A stretch of DNA of 64,000 bases from Paenibacillus sp. FSL W8-0186 (GCF_037969765.1 NZ_CP150207.1:3155001-3219000), one strand, 5' to 3'. Shown: positions 8,476 to 17,390, counted from the first letter of the stretch. Translations and numbers: made by a program. Notes: generated by a model not told the origin, from the letters alone.

Positions 8476-8568
8476 TGGGCATTCCCTCCATTAGATTATT
8501 GGATGATTCCATTCCTTCAAACCCCGCGATGTTGCAGCACAAAACATCAATGCATCGCTTCACCTTCC

Positions 8569-9927
8569 CTAGCAGCCCGCGAGCCGGGATACGAGCGGCC
8601 TAGCGGCATAGGGATTGACGGGCCGCTTAAGCCCGTAATGCTCCCGCAGGGTGCGGCCCGCATATTCGGTGCGGAACAGCCCGCGCCGCTGCAGCTCCGG
8701 GACGACCTGAGCGGCAAAATCCTCCAAACCGCCGGGCAAATACGGCGGCATCACATTAAAGCCATCACTCCCTCCCTGGGTGAACCATTCCTCCAGCTGA
8801 TCCGCGACTTGCACCGCAGTTCCGGCGAAGGTGCGATGTCCGCGCCCGCCTGCCAGGCGATGGATCAATTGCCGGATCGTGAGATTGTCCCGTCTGGCCA
8901 AATCGACCACAAGCTGAAACCGGCTCTTGTTCCCGTTAATCGCCTCTATATTCGGCAGCTCAGGCAGCGGCCCGTCGAGCGGAAGCCCCGACAAATCCAC
9001 CTTCAGCATGCTGGATAACTGATTCAAGCCATATGCAGGAATCGTCAACTCATTGAGCTCCTGCTCCTTCTCCTTGGCTTCCGACTCTGTTGCGCCGATG
9101 ATCGTGCAAATGCCCGGCAGTATTTTCAGCTCGTCGGGATGCCGTCCATATTTGGCCAGCCTGGATTTGACATCGCTATAGAAGCTCTGCGCTTCCTCCA
9201 GCGTCTGCTGGGCGGTAAAGATCGCCTCCGCATGCTCGGCGGCAAATTCCTTGCCATCCTCGGAGGAACCCGCCTGCACCAGCACCGGGTACCCTTGCGG
9301 ACTTCTTGGCACATTCAGTGGCCCCTTCACTCTGAAATGCGGTCCGGCATGGTTTAGTGCATGCACCTTCGTGCTATCCGTAAATTGACCAGTGTCACGG
9401 TCGATGATGATCGCGTCCTCTTCGAAGCTGTCCCACAAGCCCTTCGCTACCTCCAGAAATTCTCTTGCCCGTTCATAACGTTTACGGTGCTCCAGATGAC
9501 CCTCGCGTCCGAAATTGCCCGCTTCGATTTCATTACCCGACGTAACGATGTTCCAGCCCGCGCGTCCCTGGCTGATATGATCCAGCGACGCAAACTTGCG
9601 CGCGACGTGGAACGGTTCGTTATACGTGGTCGACACGGTGCCGATGAGGCCGATCCGCTCGGTGACCGCCGCCAGCGCCGAGAGCAGCGTAAACGGCTCA
9701 AGACCGAAGGAGGACACGCCGTGCTGCACGTTTTTGCCGACGGCCAGAATATCGGCCAGAAATAACGAATCGAACTTCGCCTGCTCGGCGATCTCGGCCA
9801 GCCGCTGGAAATAACGGATATCCGTAATCCTTTCCGCCTGTGTATCCGTGCGCCGCCAGGCCGCTTCATGATGGCCCGCGTTCATAATGAAGACGTTCAG
9901 ATTCATTTGCCGCTTGGTTTTCCCCAT
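8569..9927 (-). CDS. NtaA/SnaA/DszA-family flavin-dependent monooxygenase (LLM class)
   Basis: A 452-residue luciferase-like monooxygenase that uses reduced FMN from a separate reductase. Family features: N-terminal NVFIMNAGHHEAAWR, the FDSLFLADILAV segment, then SLDHISQGRAGWNIVTS and YPVLVQAGSSEDGKEFAAEHAEAIFT. The group includes nitrilotriacetate, pristinamycin IIA and dibenzothiophene-sulfone monooxygenases. In sulfonate operons it usually desulfonates or oxidises organosulfur compounds, which fits the transporter and TauD-like neighbours. ATG 9927 is preferred over 9936 because AAAGG lies 8 nt upstream. No FMN reductase gene is present in the operon, so it must be supplied elsewhere. Confidence 0.88.
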   Translation of the reverse strand: MGKTKRQMNLNVFIMNAGHHEAAWRRTDTQAERITDIRYFQRLAEIAEQAKFDSLFLADILAVGKNVQHGVSSFGLEPFTLLSALAAVTERIGLIGTVSTTYNEPFHVARKFASLDHISQGRAGWNIVTSGNEIEAGNFGREGHLEHRKRYERAREFLEVAKGLWDSFEEDAIIIDRDTGQFTDSTKVHALNHAGPHFRVKGPLNVPRSPQGYPVLVQAGSSEDGKEFAAEHAEAIFTAQQTLEEAQSFYSDVKSRLAKYGRHPDELKILPGICTIIGATESEAKEKEQELNELTIPAYGLNQLSSMLKVDLSGLPLDGPLPELPNIEAINGNKSRFQLVVDLARRDNLTIRQLIHRLAGGRGHRTFAGTAVQVADQLEEWFTQGGSDGFNVMPPYLPGGLEDFAAQVVPELQRRGLFRTEYAGRTLREHYGLKRPVNPYAARPLVSRLAGC

Positions 9928-9965
9928 ATTCTTCATCCTTTCATCGCTTTCTCTTCCTTCATCTT

Positions 9966-10820
9966 TTATTCGCTATAGGTTTGCTTCCAGGATGTCAGCT
10001 TCCGCTCCAGATGCACGAGCAGATAATTTACGATCAGGCCGATGACTGAAATCGTCAGAATGCCCGCGTACATTTGCGGAATCTGGAAGCTGAACTGCGT
10101 ATACTGCACCAGATAGCCGAGCCCTGATTTTGCGCCGACCATCTCCGCCGCCACCAGCACGAGAATTGAGCTCGCCCCCGCCTGGCGGATGCCGACGAAG
10201 ATCGTAGGTACCGATGCGGGAAGGATGACCTTGCGGAACAAGTTTACCGGTGATAAGCCCATGGAGCGCGCCGACTTGATCAGCAGGGGATCGACGTTCC
10301 GGACTCCGCTAATCGTGTTCAGCAGCAGCGGAAAGGCGCAGGCGTAGAAGACGATGGCGATTTTCGACGTTTCCCCGAGCCCGAGCAGCAGAATGAAGAC
10401 GGGAAGAATCGCCAGCGCCGGCGTGTTGCGGAACATTTCCAGCAGCGGATTTAGAAATTCGGCCACCCCTTTCCACCAGCCGATGGCCAGGCCAAGCGGT
10501 ATGCTCACGGCAACCGCCAGGAAGAATCCGCCGACCGAGCGCAGCAAGCTGGCTAGTAAATGATCGGCAAGATCGCCCGAGAGCAGCAGCTGCCACCAGG
10601 CCGAGACCACTATGCTTAATGGCGGCAGAAAGGTCACATTGACGAAGCCCAGACGCGGCGCTAATTCCCACAGCAGCAGAAAAGTGAAGATTGCGATGGA
10701 CGATTTAATACCGCGGTACAACTTCCTAGCCGACCGTTTGACCAGACTCAGCCTGCGCCCCGGCGCCCTCTGCTCGGCCTCGAAGCGAACCAACGCCTCT
10801 CCTGTACTAGAACCTGCCAC
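9966..10820 (-). CDS. ABC transporter permease, SsuC/TauC type
   Basis: A 284-residue membrane permease of the nitrate/sulfonate/taurine ABC importer family. About six TM helices start near residue 38. The cytoplasmic EAA loop is NTISGVRNVDPLLIKSARSMG (about 168-190), followed by KVILPASVPTIFVGIRQA, typical of SsuC. It starts with GTG at 10820; AGGAGG is 8 nt upstream and overlaps the end of the ATPase gene, giving translational coupling. It forms the channel for the organosulfur compound delivered by the upstream binding protein. Confidence 0.92.
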   Translation of the reverse strand: MAGSSTGEALVRFEAEQRAPGRRLSLVKRSARKLYRGIKSSIAIFTFLLLWELAPRLGFVNVTFLPPLSIVVSAWWQLLLSGDLADHLLASLLRSVGGFFLAVAVSIPLGLAIGWWKGVAEFLNPLLEMFRNTPALAILPVFILLLGLGETSKIAIVFYACAFPLLLNTISGVRNVDPLLIKSARSMGLSPVNLFRKVILPASVPTIFVGIRQAGASSILVLVAAEMVGAKSGLGYLVQYTQFSFQIPQMYAGILTISVIGLIVNYLLVHLERKLTSWKQTYSE

Positions 10821-10821
10821 T

Positions 10822-11691
10822 TCAAGCCCCTCCTTTGTTTGTTAATTTGTGCTGCTCATAATGAAGACTGCTCGACTTCTCCTGCTCCTGCGCACGCTGC
10901 ACCTCATCCTTCAGCAAGTCCCAAATATGATGGCGCAGCTTGACGAATTCGGGGTGAGCCCGCAAGTCCTCCTCCGAGGATCGGCCCTGGAAGGGCACCT
11001 CGATCACTTCCTTGATCCGTCCCGGACGCGAGCTCATCACCGCCACCCTCTGCCCGAGATAGACCGCCTCCTCGATCCCGTGGGTAATGAAAATTATCGT
11101 CTTCTTCGTCGCCTCCCAAATGCGCAGCAGTTCGCTTTGCAGCGTCTCCCGGGTTTGCGCGTCCAGCGCGGCAAACGGTTCATCCATCAGCAGCACCTCG
11201 GGATCGTATGCGAGGCTTCTCGCAATCGCGATCCGCTGTTTCATGCCTCCCGACAGCTCATGCGGGTAGCGATTCTCGAAGCCGGATAAGCCGACGAGCT
11301 GGATATACTCCAGCGCCGCTTCCCGCCGCTCTTTTTTGCCGATACCCTTCGCTTCCAGACCGAACTCCACATTGGCCAGCGCCGTCTTCCAGGGGAACAA
11401 TGCATATTGCTGAAAAACGATCCCCCGGTCCAGATCTGGCCCGGCAATGGCCTTGCCGTCCAGCAGAATCTGTCCGCTGCTTGGCTTCGTAAGTCCGGCC
11501 AGCAGATCGAGCAGCGTCGATTTCCCGCAGCCGCTCGGCCCAACGATGACCATGAATTCTCCCTGATTCACCTCCAGGTGTATGTCCTGCAGCGCGGAGA
11601 CCGGCTGCCATGATTCCTGAAGATGCCCCAGATTCCGCTGAATCCGAAAAGACTTATGCACGTGCTGGATGCTAATTTTTGCCGTTGTCAT
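10822..11691 (-). CDS. ABC transporter ATP-binding protein, SsuB/TauB type
   Basis: A 289-residue ATPase energising the sulfonate-type importer. Walker A is GPSGCGKST, Q-loop FQQYALFPW, signature LSGGMKQR, Walker B VLLMDEPF and H-loop FITHG; all are present. The ATG at 11691 (MTTAKISIQHVHKSF) is chosen because the longer frame to 11934 would run deep inside the binding-protein gene and is not homologous. It overlaps the 3' end of that gene by 20 bp, a usual operon arrangement. Confidence 0.93.
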   Translation of the reverse strand: MTTAKISIQHVHKSFRIQRNLGHLQESWQPVSALQDIHLEVNQGEFMVIVGPSGCGKSTLLDLLAGLTKPSSGQILLDGKAIAGPDLDRGIVFQQYALFPWKTALANVEFGLEAKGIGKKERREAALEYIQLVGLSGFENRYPHELSGGMKQRIAIARSLAYDPEVLLMDEPFAALDAQTRETLQSELLRIWEATKKTIIFITHGIEEAVYLGQRVAVMSSRPGRIKEVIEVPFQGRSSEEDLRAHPEFVKLRHHIWDLLKDEVQRAQEQEKSSSLHYEQHKLTNKGGA

Positions 11692-12739
11692 TGGCCAGCT
11701 CCCCTCCATCCCGGTATGGATTGAATTCATTCGTATAGATTCGTCTTCCGTCAACCTCGCCTTCCCCGATCGTGCCATCCTGAACCAGCCAGTTGACCCA
11801 GGTCTCGAATTCCTCAGGGGCGATGAGTCCACCGGTGCCCGCCACCCCGGTACTCTTCCAGTATTTAATGCTGCTGTCATCCTCTTTCCTTCCGCGTTCC
11901 TTAATGATCTTCGCGTAGCGGGCTCTAACTTCATCCGGCGGCGTCGTTCTGGCCCACTCGATCGCCTTGGCCGTCGCCTCGACGAACTTGCGCGTCGCCT
12001 GCGGATTGTCCTGGATGAACTTGTTCGTTAACACATAGCTCCCTGCGCTGAAAACACCGAATAAATCCTTATCCGTAAATAGCGGCCTGATCCCGCCCCG
12101 CTCAAGCGCTTTATCCCGAAGCACCCCGCCTAGGGTGGCGACATCCACCTGGCTTGCCCGGAGTGTCTGCTCCCCGGTCACCGGCGGCACGACGACGAGC
12201 GTCACCTGCTCGATCTCCGCCTCGCTCAGCCCCTCCCGGCGCAAATATTCCTTGATGACAAATTCATGATGCGCTCCGAGCGTATTCACCGCGATTTTCT
12301 TCCCGATCAAATCCTTCGCCGATTGAATCGGGCTGTCGTCCAGCACATAATAGCCGGACCATGTATTGTCATCAACGCCGTAATAGGAGATCACAGGCGT
12401 AATCGGCGCTTTGGCTGCAATCAGCTTCACAATGGCTCCGTTAAACGCCCCGCCAAAATCGGTATCCCCCGTGACCACCGCTTGAATGTCCTGTGGCCCG
12501 CTGATTGTCGTGCCAATGAATTTCAGCTTGAGCGGAGACAAATATCCCAGATCCTCGGCCAGCTCCGGAAAAGTCACGGCGCCCACACTGCCCTGATAAC
12601 GCAGCTCGGTAACCTCCAAGCCGCCCGGAGCTTCCGTGTGTGCAGCTGACGTCGCTTTATCGCCGCAGCCTGCAAGGAGAACAACCGCGAGCAGCCAAGC
12701 CGCCGCCAAGCTTACCAGTTTAAGAAATGAACGATCCAT
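11672..12739 (-). CDS. Sulfonate/nitrate-type ABC substrate-binding lipoprotein
   Basis: A 355-residue SsuA/NMT1-like binding protein. A signal peptide with lipobox LLAGC (mature Cys about residue 26) tethers it to the outer membrane face. The mature domain has GTTISGPQDIQAVVTGDTDFGG and KKIAVNTLGAHHEFVIKEYL, characteristic of the NitT/TauT family. It is the first gene of the operon ending with the TauD-like enzyme. ATG 12739 is preferred over TTG 12748 because GGGGG is about 10 nt upstream. It lies behind a roughly 170-nt leader that contains an intrinsic terminator, so expression is probably controlled by attenuation. Confidence 0.92.
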   Translation of the reverse strand: MDRSFLKLVSLAAAWLLAVVLLAGCGDKATSAAHTEAPGGLEVTELRYQGSVGAVTFPELAEDLGYLSPLKLKFIGTTISGPQDIQAVVTGDTDFGGAFNGAIVKLIAAKAPITPVISYYGVDDNTWSGYYVLDDSPIQSAKDLIGKKIAVNTLGAHHEFVIKEYLRREGLSEAEIEQVTLVVVPPVTGEQTLRASQVDVATLGGVLRDKALERGGIRPLFTDKDLFGVFSAGSYVLTNKFIQDNPQATRKFVEATAKAIEWARTTPPDEVRARYAKIIKERGRKEDDSSIKYWKSTGVAGTGGLIAPEEFETWVNWLVQDGTIGEGEVDGRRIYTNEFNPYRDGGELANDNGKN

Positions 12740-12815
12740 AAATGACAACCCCCTTCAATTCTTGGTGAACATGCGAATCAGACATGTTGCAGCCGCCATT
12801 TTTAGCTGATGAGTG

Positions 12816-12869
12816 AAAAAAAAGAGACGCACCCATCTGCTGATGGCGGTCTCTCCGGTGGTCCGGTCG
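12816..12869 (-). promoter_or_regulatory. Leader attenuator of the organosulfur operon (copy 1 of shared motif)
   Basis: Read leftward: CGACCGGACCACCGGAGA (12869-12852), which can fold as CCGG-ACCA-CCGG. It runs directly into a hairpin with AGAGAC / GTCTCT outer arms (12854-12823) and eight T (12823-12816). The element ends about 75 bp before the binding-protein start, so it would stop transcription inside the leader. The 18-nt motif recurs with 16/18 identity in the divergent leader at 13075. It matches no riboswitch class that I can recall; it has no S-box core. Confidence 0.65.
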
Positions 12870-12884
12870 ATGGATTTATGGTTA

Positions 12885-12945
12885 AATCCCTATCTGATTA
12901 CTAAGATTTATTGAACATACTACCCTCCCCCTGGCCTGGTGTCAA
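12885..12945 (-). promoter_or_regulatory. Promoter and CymR-like operator of the organosulfur operon
   Basis: TTGACA (12945-12940), 17-bp spacer and TAGTAT (12922-12917) form a strong sigma-A promoter on the minus strand. Immediately downstream is the imperfect dyad AATCTTAGTAAT / CAGATAGGGATT (12908-12885). Its position just past the start site suits a repressor. It resembles Rrf2/CymR-type sulfur-regulon sites as I remember them, but I cannot score it here. Confidence 0.6.
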
Positions 12946-13013
12946 CCATTTTTTCACAAAAATTTCATGGTTTTCAGCGCTTATCGGCGCATTAATGAAG
13001 CTAATTCTTCACA

Positions 13014-13042
13014 TTGACAGCCCCTGCACGAACTGCTACGAT
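13014..13042 (+). promoter_or_regulatory. Sigma-A promoter of the MFS gene
   Basis: TTGACA (13014-13019), 17-bp spacer, TACGAT (13037-13042). Transcription would start near 13049 and give a leader of about 130 nt before the TTG start. Confidence 0.75.
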
Positions 13043-13074
13043 AAGACTCAATTTAAGAGCATTTCGTAAGTTTT

Positions 13075-13131
13075 CGACCGGACGTCCGGAGACATTGGCT
13101 GCGCGCATTGGCAGCCCATGTCTCTTTTTTA
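13075..13131 (+). promoter_or_regulatory. Leader attenuator of the MFS gene (copy 2 of shared motif)
   Basis: CGACCGGACGTCCGGAGA (13075-13092) contains the palindrome CCGGACGTCCGG. It leads straight into a strong terminator: AGACAT and GGCTGC pair with GCAGCC and ATGTCT (13090-13123), followed by CTTTTTT. The layout is the same as in the divergent leader at 12816-12869, so both transcripts probably respond to one signal. Confidence 0.7.
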
Positions 13132-13181
13132 TTTGCTATACGCTCGCCCTCGTTTAAACATGGATACAAGGAGTGATTGCA

Positions 13182-14645
13182 TTGCGACAGAAGCCTGTGC
13201 TCTATGTCCTCATCCTCGGCTCATTCATCTCCGTCTATAACACCTGCTCGATGAATGTCGGCCTGCCGGCCTTTATCGATATTTTCGATTCCGATCTGGC
13301 AACGGTTCAATGGCTGATGACCGGCTTCACTTTAGCGACTGGTGTGATCATTCCGCTTAGCGGCTATTTGGGCGACCGGTTCAGCCATAAGCAAGTATTC
13401 CTGTATTCGATCGCCGGATTGATGGCCAGCTCGGCCCTATGCGCAGTCTCTTGGAGCATTTACAGCCTGATTGCGTTCCGCATACTGCAGGGCGTCTTTT
13501 GCGGGATCATTCAACCGGTGACCCTGACAATCATTTTTCAGGCCATTCCGAAGCAGCAGCGCAACGTCGCCCTAAGCTTCTGGTCGGCCTCCAGCATTCT
13601 CGGCCCGGCGCTGGCGCCCACGATCAGCGGCTGGCTGCTCGGGCATAACTGGCACTGGATGTTTCTTGTCCTCGTCCCGGTAAGCATCCTCACTTTATGG
13701 ATGGGCGTGAAATGGATTCCCCGCGACCCGCCTTCCGCTTCGGGCCCGCTGGATCGCCTGGGACTGATGTATGCCGTATGCGGAAGCCTGGCTCTGCTGC
13801 TCTATTTCGGCAACATTCATCAGTGGGGCCTCTGGTCCTACCGCTCCGCCTTCGTGCTGATCCTTGGCCTTGCCTCTTCCCTGTTATTTGTCCGGCACGA
13901 ACTGCGGGTCAAAGCGCCGCTGCTGCATCTGCGTCTTTTTCGGAGCCGTATCTTTATGTCGAGCATCCTGGTCTCTGCCATTCTGATCATCGGGCTGTAC
14001 TCGGGCATTTATTTTGTCCCGCTGTATTTACAGGAAATCCACCGGATGTCCCCCTTTGAAGTGGGACTGCTGCTGCTCCTCCCCTCCCTGAGCTCAGGCG
14101 CGGCGACACTGCTCGCCGGTGCCTTGTACCCGCGGATCGGTGCGTTCCGTCTGGTCATTGCCGGGGCTGTTCTCATCGTTCTGGCCTCCTGGCAATTCAG
14201 CTTTCTGGCGCTCGATACGAACCTGGCCTACGTCGCATTCTGGATGGCGGTTCGCTACATCGGCATCGGCCTGTCGATGACCCCGGCGATGAATGCGGGG
14301 ATGCATGCCGCCGCGGCGGAATGGTATAGCCACGCATCGGCGTTGATTAACTGGCTGCGGCAAATTTTCGGCGCTCTAGCCCTGGGCTTGTTCACCTCGC
14401 TGTTCTATGCGCGTCAGAACCTCCATATTACCGTGCTGCAGCAATCGGCCGCCACCCCCAGTGCTGAGTGGATTCGCCTGTCCGCCTACACTTTAGGCAT
14501 CGACGACTCCTTTGTTGTTGCGGCCCTGCTGGTGCTGCTCAGCTTGCCCCTAGCCCTGCTGCTCCGCGAGCGGCGTCGAGATAAGGAGGGGCGGGAAAGT
14601 AGAGAGGAACCAACCCTTACCACTCCGGCTCAGACCCGGGTGTAG
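13182..14645 (+). CDS. MFS transporter, DHA2 (EmrB/QacA) family
   Basis: A 487-residue, 14-TM-type drug:H+ antiporter. Helix 1-2 region has FISVYNTCSMNVGLPAFIDIF. The conserved GYLGDRFSHKQVFLYSIAGL motif A lies around residue 60, and the motif-C-like SASSILGPALAPTISGWLLG around residue 140. It exports small amphiphilic compounds; the substrate is unknown. TTG at 13182 is chosen because AAGGAG is 8 nt upstream; a GTG at 13173 would touch the ribosome-binding site. It is divergent from the organosulfur operon and shares its leader motif, so co-regulation with that operon is likely. It might export a by-product or a toxic thiol. Confidence 0.88.
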   Translation: MRQKPVLYVLILGSFISVYNTCSMNVGLPAFIDIFDSDLATVQWLMTGFTLATGVIIPLSGYLGDRFSHKQVFLYSIAGLMASSALCAVSWSIYSLIAFRILQGVFCGIIQPVTLTIIFQAIPKQQRNVALSFWSASSILGPALAPTISGWLLGHNWHWMFLVLVPVSILTLWMGVKWIPRDPPSASGPLDRLGLMYAVCGSLALLLYFGNIHQWGLWSYRSAFVLILGLASSLLFVRHELRVKAPLLHLRLFRSRIFMSSILVSAILIIGLYSGIYFVPLYLQEIHRMSPFEVGLLLLLPSLSSGAATLLAGALYPRIGAFRLVIAGAVLIVLASWQFSFLALDTNLAYVAFWMAVRYIGIGLSMTPAMNAGMHAAAAEWYSHASALINWLRQIFGALALGLFTSLFYARQNLHITVLQQSAATPSAEWIRLSAYTLGIDDSFVVAALLVLLSLPLALLLRERRRDKEGRESREEPTLTTPAQTRV

Positions 14646-14673
14646 GCCCGTCTGATGGCGATCTGTCCACATT

Positions 14674-14705
14674 AAAAAAGACACCCTCGTTCTGATGAGG
14701 ATGTC
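14674..14705 (-). terminator. Terminator of the RCC1-protein gene
   Basis: GACATCCTC / GAGGGTGTC hairpin followed on the minus strand by six T. It lies between the convergent MFS and RCC1 genes. Confidence 0.75.
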
Positions 14706-14722
14706 CTTCTTGCCTTCCTACC

Positions 14723-16192
14723 TTATGGATTCGGCAGCTCAATTCGGACCGTATGCTGCTCCTTGGCCCAGTTTACCTTGGCTCCCAGCGCCTCGGCGAT
14801 GAAACGCAGCGGCACCATCGTCGTATAGTTTTCGTTGAACGGCTTAAGGTCGTCTGAGATTTGCTTCCCGTTGATCGTCGTGTTCAGCGTATATAGATTA
14901 ATAACGACATTCATGCTTCCTTTGCTGACGTGAACGGTATTCGTTTGATTCATCCAGGTTACCTTAGCCCCCAAATGCTCAAAAACACCGCGCAGCGGTA
15001 CATAGCTCACATTGTTCACGAGCGCCGGCGGATAAGTGAAATCTAGCTTGTCTCCGTTGATCTCAACGTGAATGGAATCCTCGACGAGCTGCGGCTTGGA
15101 CGGCTTGCTTGAACCGCCGTAATAATTCCATTTCATCACCGTGCCGTCGCTCAGCAGCGCATACTGCTCCCGCATGCTCGTATTTGCCAGATCAATTGCA
15201 TTTGTGATGCCTTCAACCTGAACAGCTGTATACTCGGTCTCATCCAAAAAGCTGTCCCAAACCCATACTGTGCCATCCTGCTTAATGCTGCTAAGCGTCG
15301 AGAAGCTGCCCCCGGCCAGTTGCAACGCATTCGCCGCATTTTTAACCTTGACCGGACTTAGCAGTTCTCCTGCGGTCGGATAAGTTTTAGAGTTCTTCCA
15401 AATGACAACTGAGCCGCCCGCAAGTAGTGCCGCCGCTTTCTCACTGCCGGTGGCTAACGCGACAGCTTTACCCATAACATTGCCCTTCACTATCGTCGGC
15501 TCCCATTGGCGATCAGGATTCATGTCCGTCACGGCCGTTCCGGTGATCCAGACCTGGCCATCCTTGTCTAGAGCACTGGCTGTCAAATGACCTGTCGCAA
15601 TGGCCTGAATGGCAGGGATCCCCTCCAGCTTCGCAGGTACAGGTGACGGTGTGTGTACACTGTTCTTTCTTCCCCACTGCCAGACCGTCCCATCCGCACC
15701 AAGCGCCAAGCTCTGATTACCATTCGCTGAAATAGCGACAATATTGTCCAAACCTGTAACTTGAACCGGTTCAAGAACAGGTTGATACGAGGTCATACCG
15801 ATGCCAAGCTGTCCATCGCTATTATCTCCGGTGGCCCACACCGTGCCATCTTTTCGCAAAATCAGCGTATGCATGTGCCCGCCTGCGATATCCTTCACCT
15901 CGTCAATATGCATCCGTACCGGAGTTTTGACCGGAACCATCGATCCGTTGCCCAGCAATCCCCGGTCTCTCATTCCTCCCCATGCCCAAGCGGTTCCGTC
16001 CTTCTTAATCGCATATACGGCATAGTCCCCTGCTGAGATCGCCACGACATCGGATAACCATTTGCCTTTCTGACTCGGCATCTGCTCCGTTTGGGCTGCT
16101 TGAGCAGTAAGAGGCATAAGCATGGTTAATGACAGCAGTATCCCCGCGAGCGCTGCTTGGCAGCGTCCAAACTTCCCGCGCTTAATAAGCAT
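14723..16192 (-). CDS. Secreted RCC1-repeat protein with C-terminal copper-amine-oxidase-like domains
   Basis: A 489-residue exported protein. It has a signal peptide (about 1-33, ending at AQAAQ). Six or seven RCC1 beta-propeller repeats follow (residues about 40-360; each with a variant of IKKDGTAWAWG or LRKDGTVWATGDN). The last part is two stalk-like copper-amine-oxidase N-terminal domains (about 380-489) with YVPLRGVFEHLGAKVTW and MVPLRFIAEALGAKVNW. This architecture is common in Paenibacillus surface proteins and suggests a wall-associated binding role; no enzyme motif is seen. ATG 16192 is used because AGGAGAG lies 6 nt upstream, inside the longer GTG-initiated frame. Confidence 0.88.
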   Translation of the reverse strand: MLIKRGKFGRCQAALAGILLSLTMLMPLTAQAAQTEQMPSQKGKWLSDVVAISAGDYAVYAIKKDGTAWAWGGMRDRGLLGNGSMVPVKTPVRMHIDEVKDIAGGHMHTLILRKDGTVWATGDNSDGQLGIGMTSYQPVLEPVQVTGLDNIVAISANGNQSLALGADGTVWQWGRKNSVHTPSPVPAKLEGIPAIQAIATGHLTASALDKDGQVWITGTAVTDMNPDRQWEPTIVKGNVMGKAVALATGSEKAAALLAGGSVVIWKNSKTYPTAGELLSPVKVKNAANALQLAGGSFSTLSSIKQDGTVWVWDSFLDETEYTAVQVEGITNAIDLANTSMREQYALLSDGTVMKWNYYGGSSKPSKPQLVEDSIHVEINGDKLDFTYPPALVNNVSYVPLRGVFEHLGAKVTWMNQTNTVHVSKGSMNVVINLYTLNTTINGKQISDDLKPFNENYTTMVPLRFIAEALGAKVNWAKEQHTVRIELPNP

Positions 16193-16703
16193 TGAATCTC
16201 TCCTCACCACTTACAATAATTTCTTGCTATGAAAAATATGACGCGGACTGCTGCTAAAAAGTTTCTGCCCAACCTAAGGGGCCGTCCCAAAAGTTAACAT
16301 TGGAACACCATTCACCAGCAAAACAATTTGGGGAGCGACCGGTTGCCCTTGATCCTTGATGTTACCAATCACACTCTCCACCTCCTCTTTACGCCGAACA
16401 TGAATCGCCGATTTCACGTTCTAAATGGATTTATAGTAGTTAGTTTCTACGGCAAAGAAAGAAAAGCAGATATAAATGGAGTTCATCTCGTTAGAAGAAG
16501 GGAATTGTCCATCATAGGCTGGGTTCTTGATTTTAGGTGCATCAAATCCATCTACTCCCCTGAAACATTCGTTTAGAGCATAATTAGATACATGAATTCC
16601 ATTTAGTGTTCAAGTTCTACAGCTGATAGAAGATGAGCTAAAGAACCGGATGCAGGCAATGAGATTTTGATTCGGACTGAGACGGACAGCTTTCTAAAAA
16701 GAA

Positions 16704-16734
16704 GGCTATGTTAAATTCTAATGTTGATATTTGA
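16704..16734 (+). repeat. Left terminal inverted repeat of the IS1595 element
   Basis: A 31-bp end repeat. It differs from the right end at four central positions only. The adjacent target duplication is at 16696-16703. Confidence 0.9.
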
Positions 16735-16745
16735 CCATAAGAAAG

Positions 16746-16766
16746 CCGCCTTCGTTGAAAAGGCGG
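16746..16766 (-). terminator. Terminator of the passenger gene
   Basis: CCGCCTT-ttcaacg-AAGGCGG hairpin, then CTTTCTT on the minus strand, just inside the left transposon end. Confidence 0.7.
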
Positions 16767-16832
16767 TTTATTGCTAACGTTCTTCGTTTAGTTGAAGAAG
16801 TGACAATTACTATCCAGTATTTCCTGATGATA

Positions 16833-17390
16833 TTATTCTTTCTCATTCAAATGATAGATTAGTTGCACAACGCCAGAGGAGAATGTTCTTGTATTAACCA
16901 TTTTTAAATTCAACCTCTGTTTTATATCTATAAACAGAGGTTTTCCTTCTCCCAAAATAACAGGGTGCACAGATAATCTAAACTCATCAACAAGCCCTAA
17001 ATCCATAAAAGTTGTAATGAGACTTGCTCCGCCATATAGCCACATGTCTTTACCAGACTTATTCTTTAATTTATTTACTTCTTCAAGAATATTATCATTT
17101 ATGAATATTGCTTTATTATTAGCCCCTTTTTTTGTCCTGGAAAACACATATTTTTCTTTACTATGATATAATCCCCACATTTCTTTTTCAGTATCAGTAA
17201 GTTCAGTTTCTGGAGTAAATTCTCCCCATAAATCATAGCTTTTTCTTCCATATAAAATAGTATCAATTTGATTTAAGAAATCAATAAACCCCATGTCAGA
17301 GTCCGTGATGCACCAATCAACTTCCCCATTCTTCCCTTCAATAAAACCATCTAAAGTAACTGCTAAATCTAAAAGTATTCTTCGTTTCAT
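16833..17390 (-). CDS. Dihydrofolate reductase/RibD-C-like protein (transposon passenger)
   Basis: A 185-residue protein of the RibD C-terminal/dihydrofolate-reductase-like family (YyaP/YwjB type). Features: N-terminal LDLAVTLDGFIEGKNGEVDW, then DTILYGRKSYDLWGE, the NADPH-site-like KDMWLYGGASLITTF (about 115-129) and DEFRLSVHPVILGEGKPLF. It presumably reduces a folate- or pterin-like substrate with NADPH; true trimethoprim-resistance function is not shown. It is AT-rich and lies inside the transposon between the left end and the transposase, so it is cargo. Upstream GGAG-like sequence precedes ATG 17390. Confidence 0.88.
   Translation of the reverse strand: MKRRILLDLAVTLDGFIEGKNGEVDWCITDSDMGFIDFLNQIDTILYGRKSYDLWGEFTPETELTDTEKEMWGLYHSKEKYVFSRTKKGANNKAIFINDNILEEVNKLKNKSGKDMWLYGGASLITTFMDLGLVDEFRLSVHPVILGEGKPLFIDIKQRLNLKMVNTRTFSSGVVQLIYHLNEKE

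Noticed and set aside
12816..12870. SAM (S-box) or guanidine riboswitch in the organosulfur leader
   Set aside because: The conserved S-box core and the ACGR loops of guanidine-II are absent; the hairpin is recorded instead as an unclassified attenuator.
16328..16576. 82-codon frame in the fossil IS
   Set aside because: No similarity to a known transposase that I can see and no intact neighbours; treated as part of the remnant.
16833..17390. Trimethoprim-resistance dihydrofolate reductase
   Set aside because: It belongs to the RibD-C/YyaP-like group rather than the classical FolA or Dfr types, so resistance cannot be claimed.
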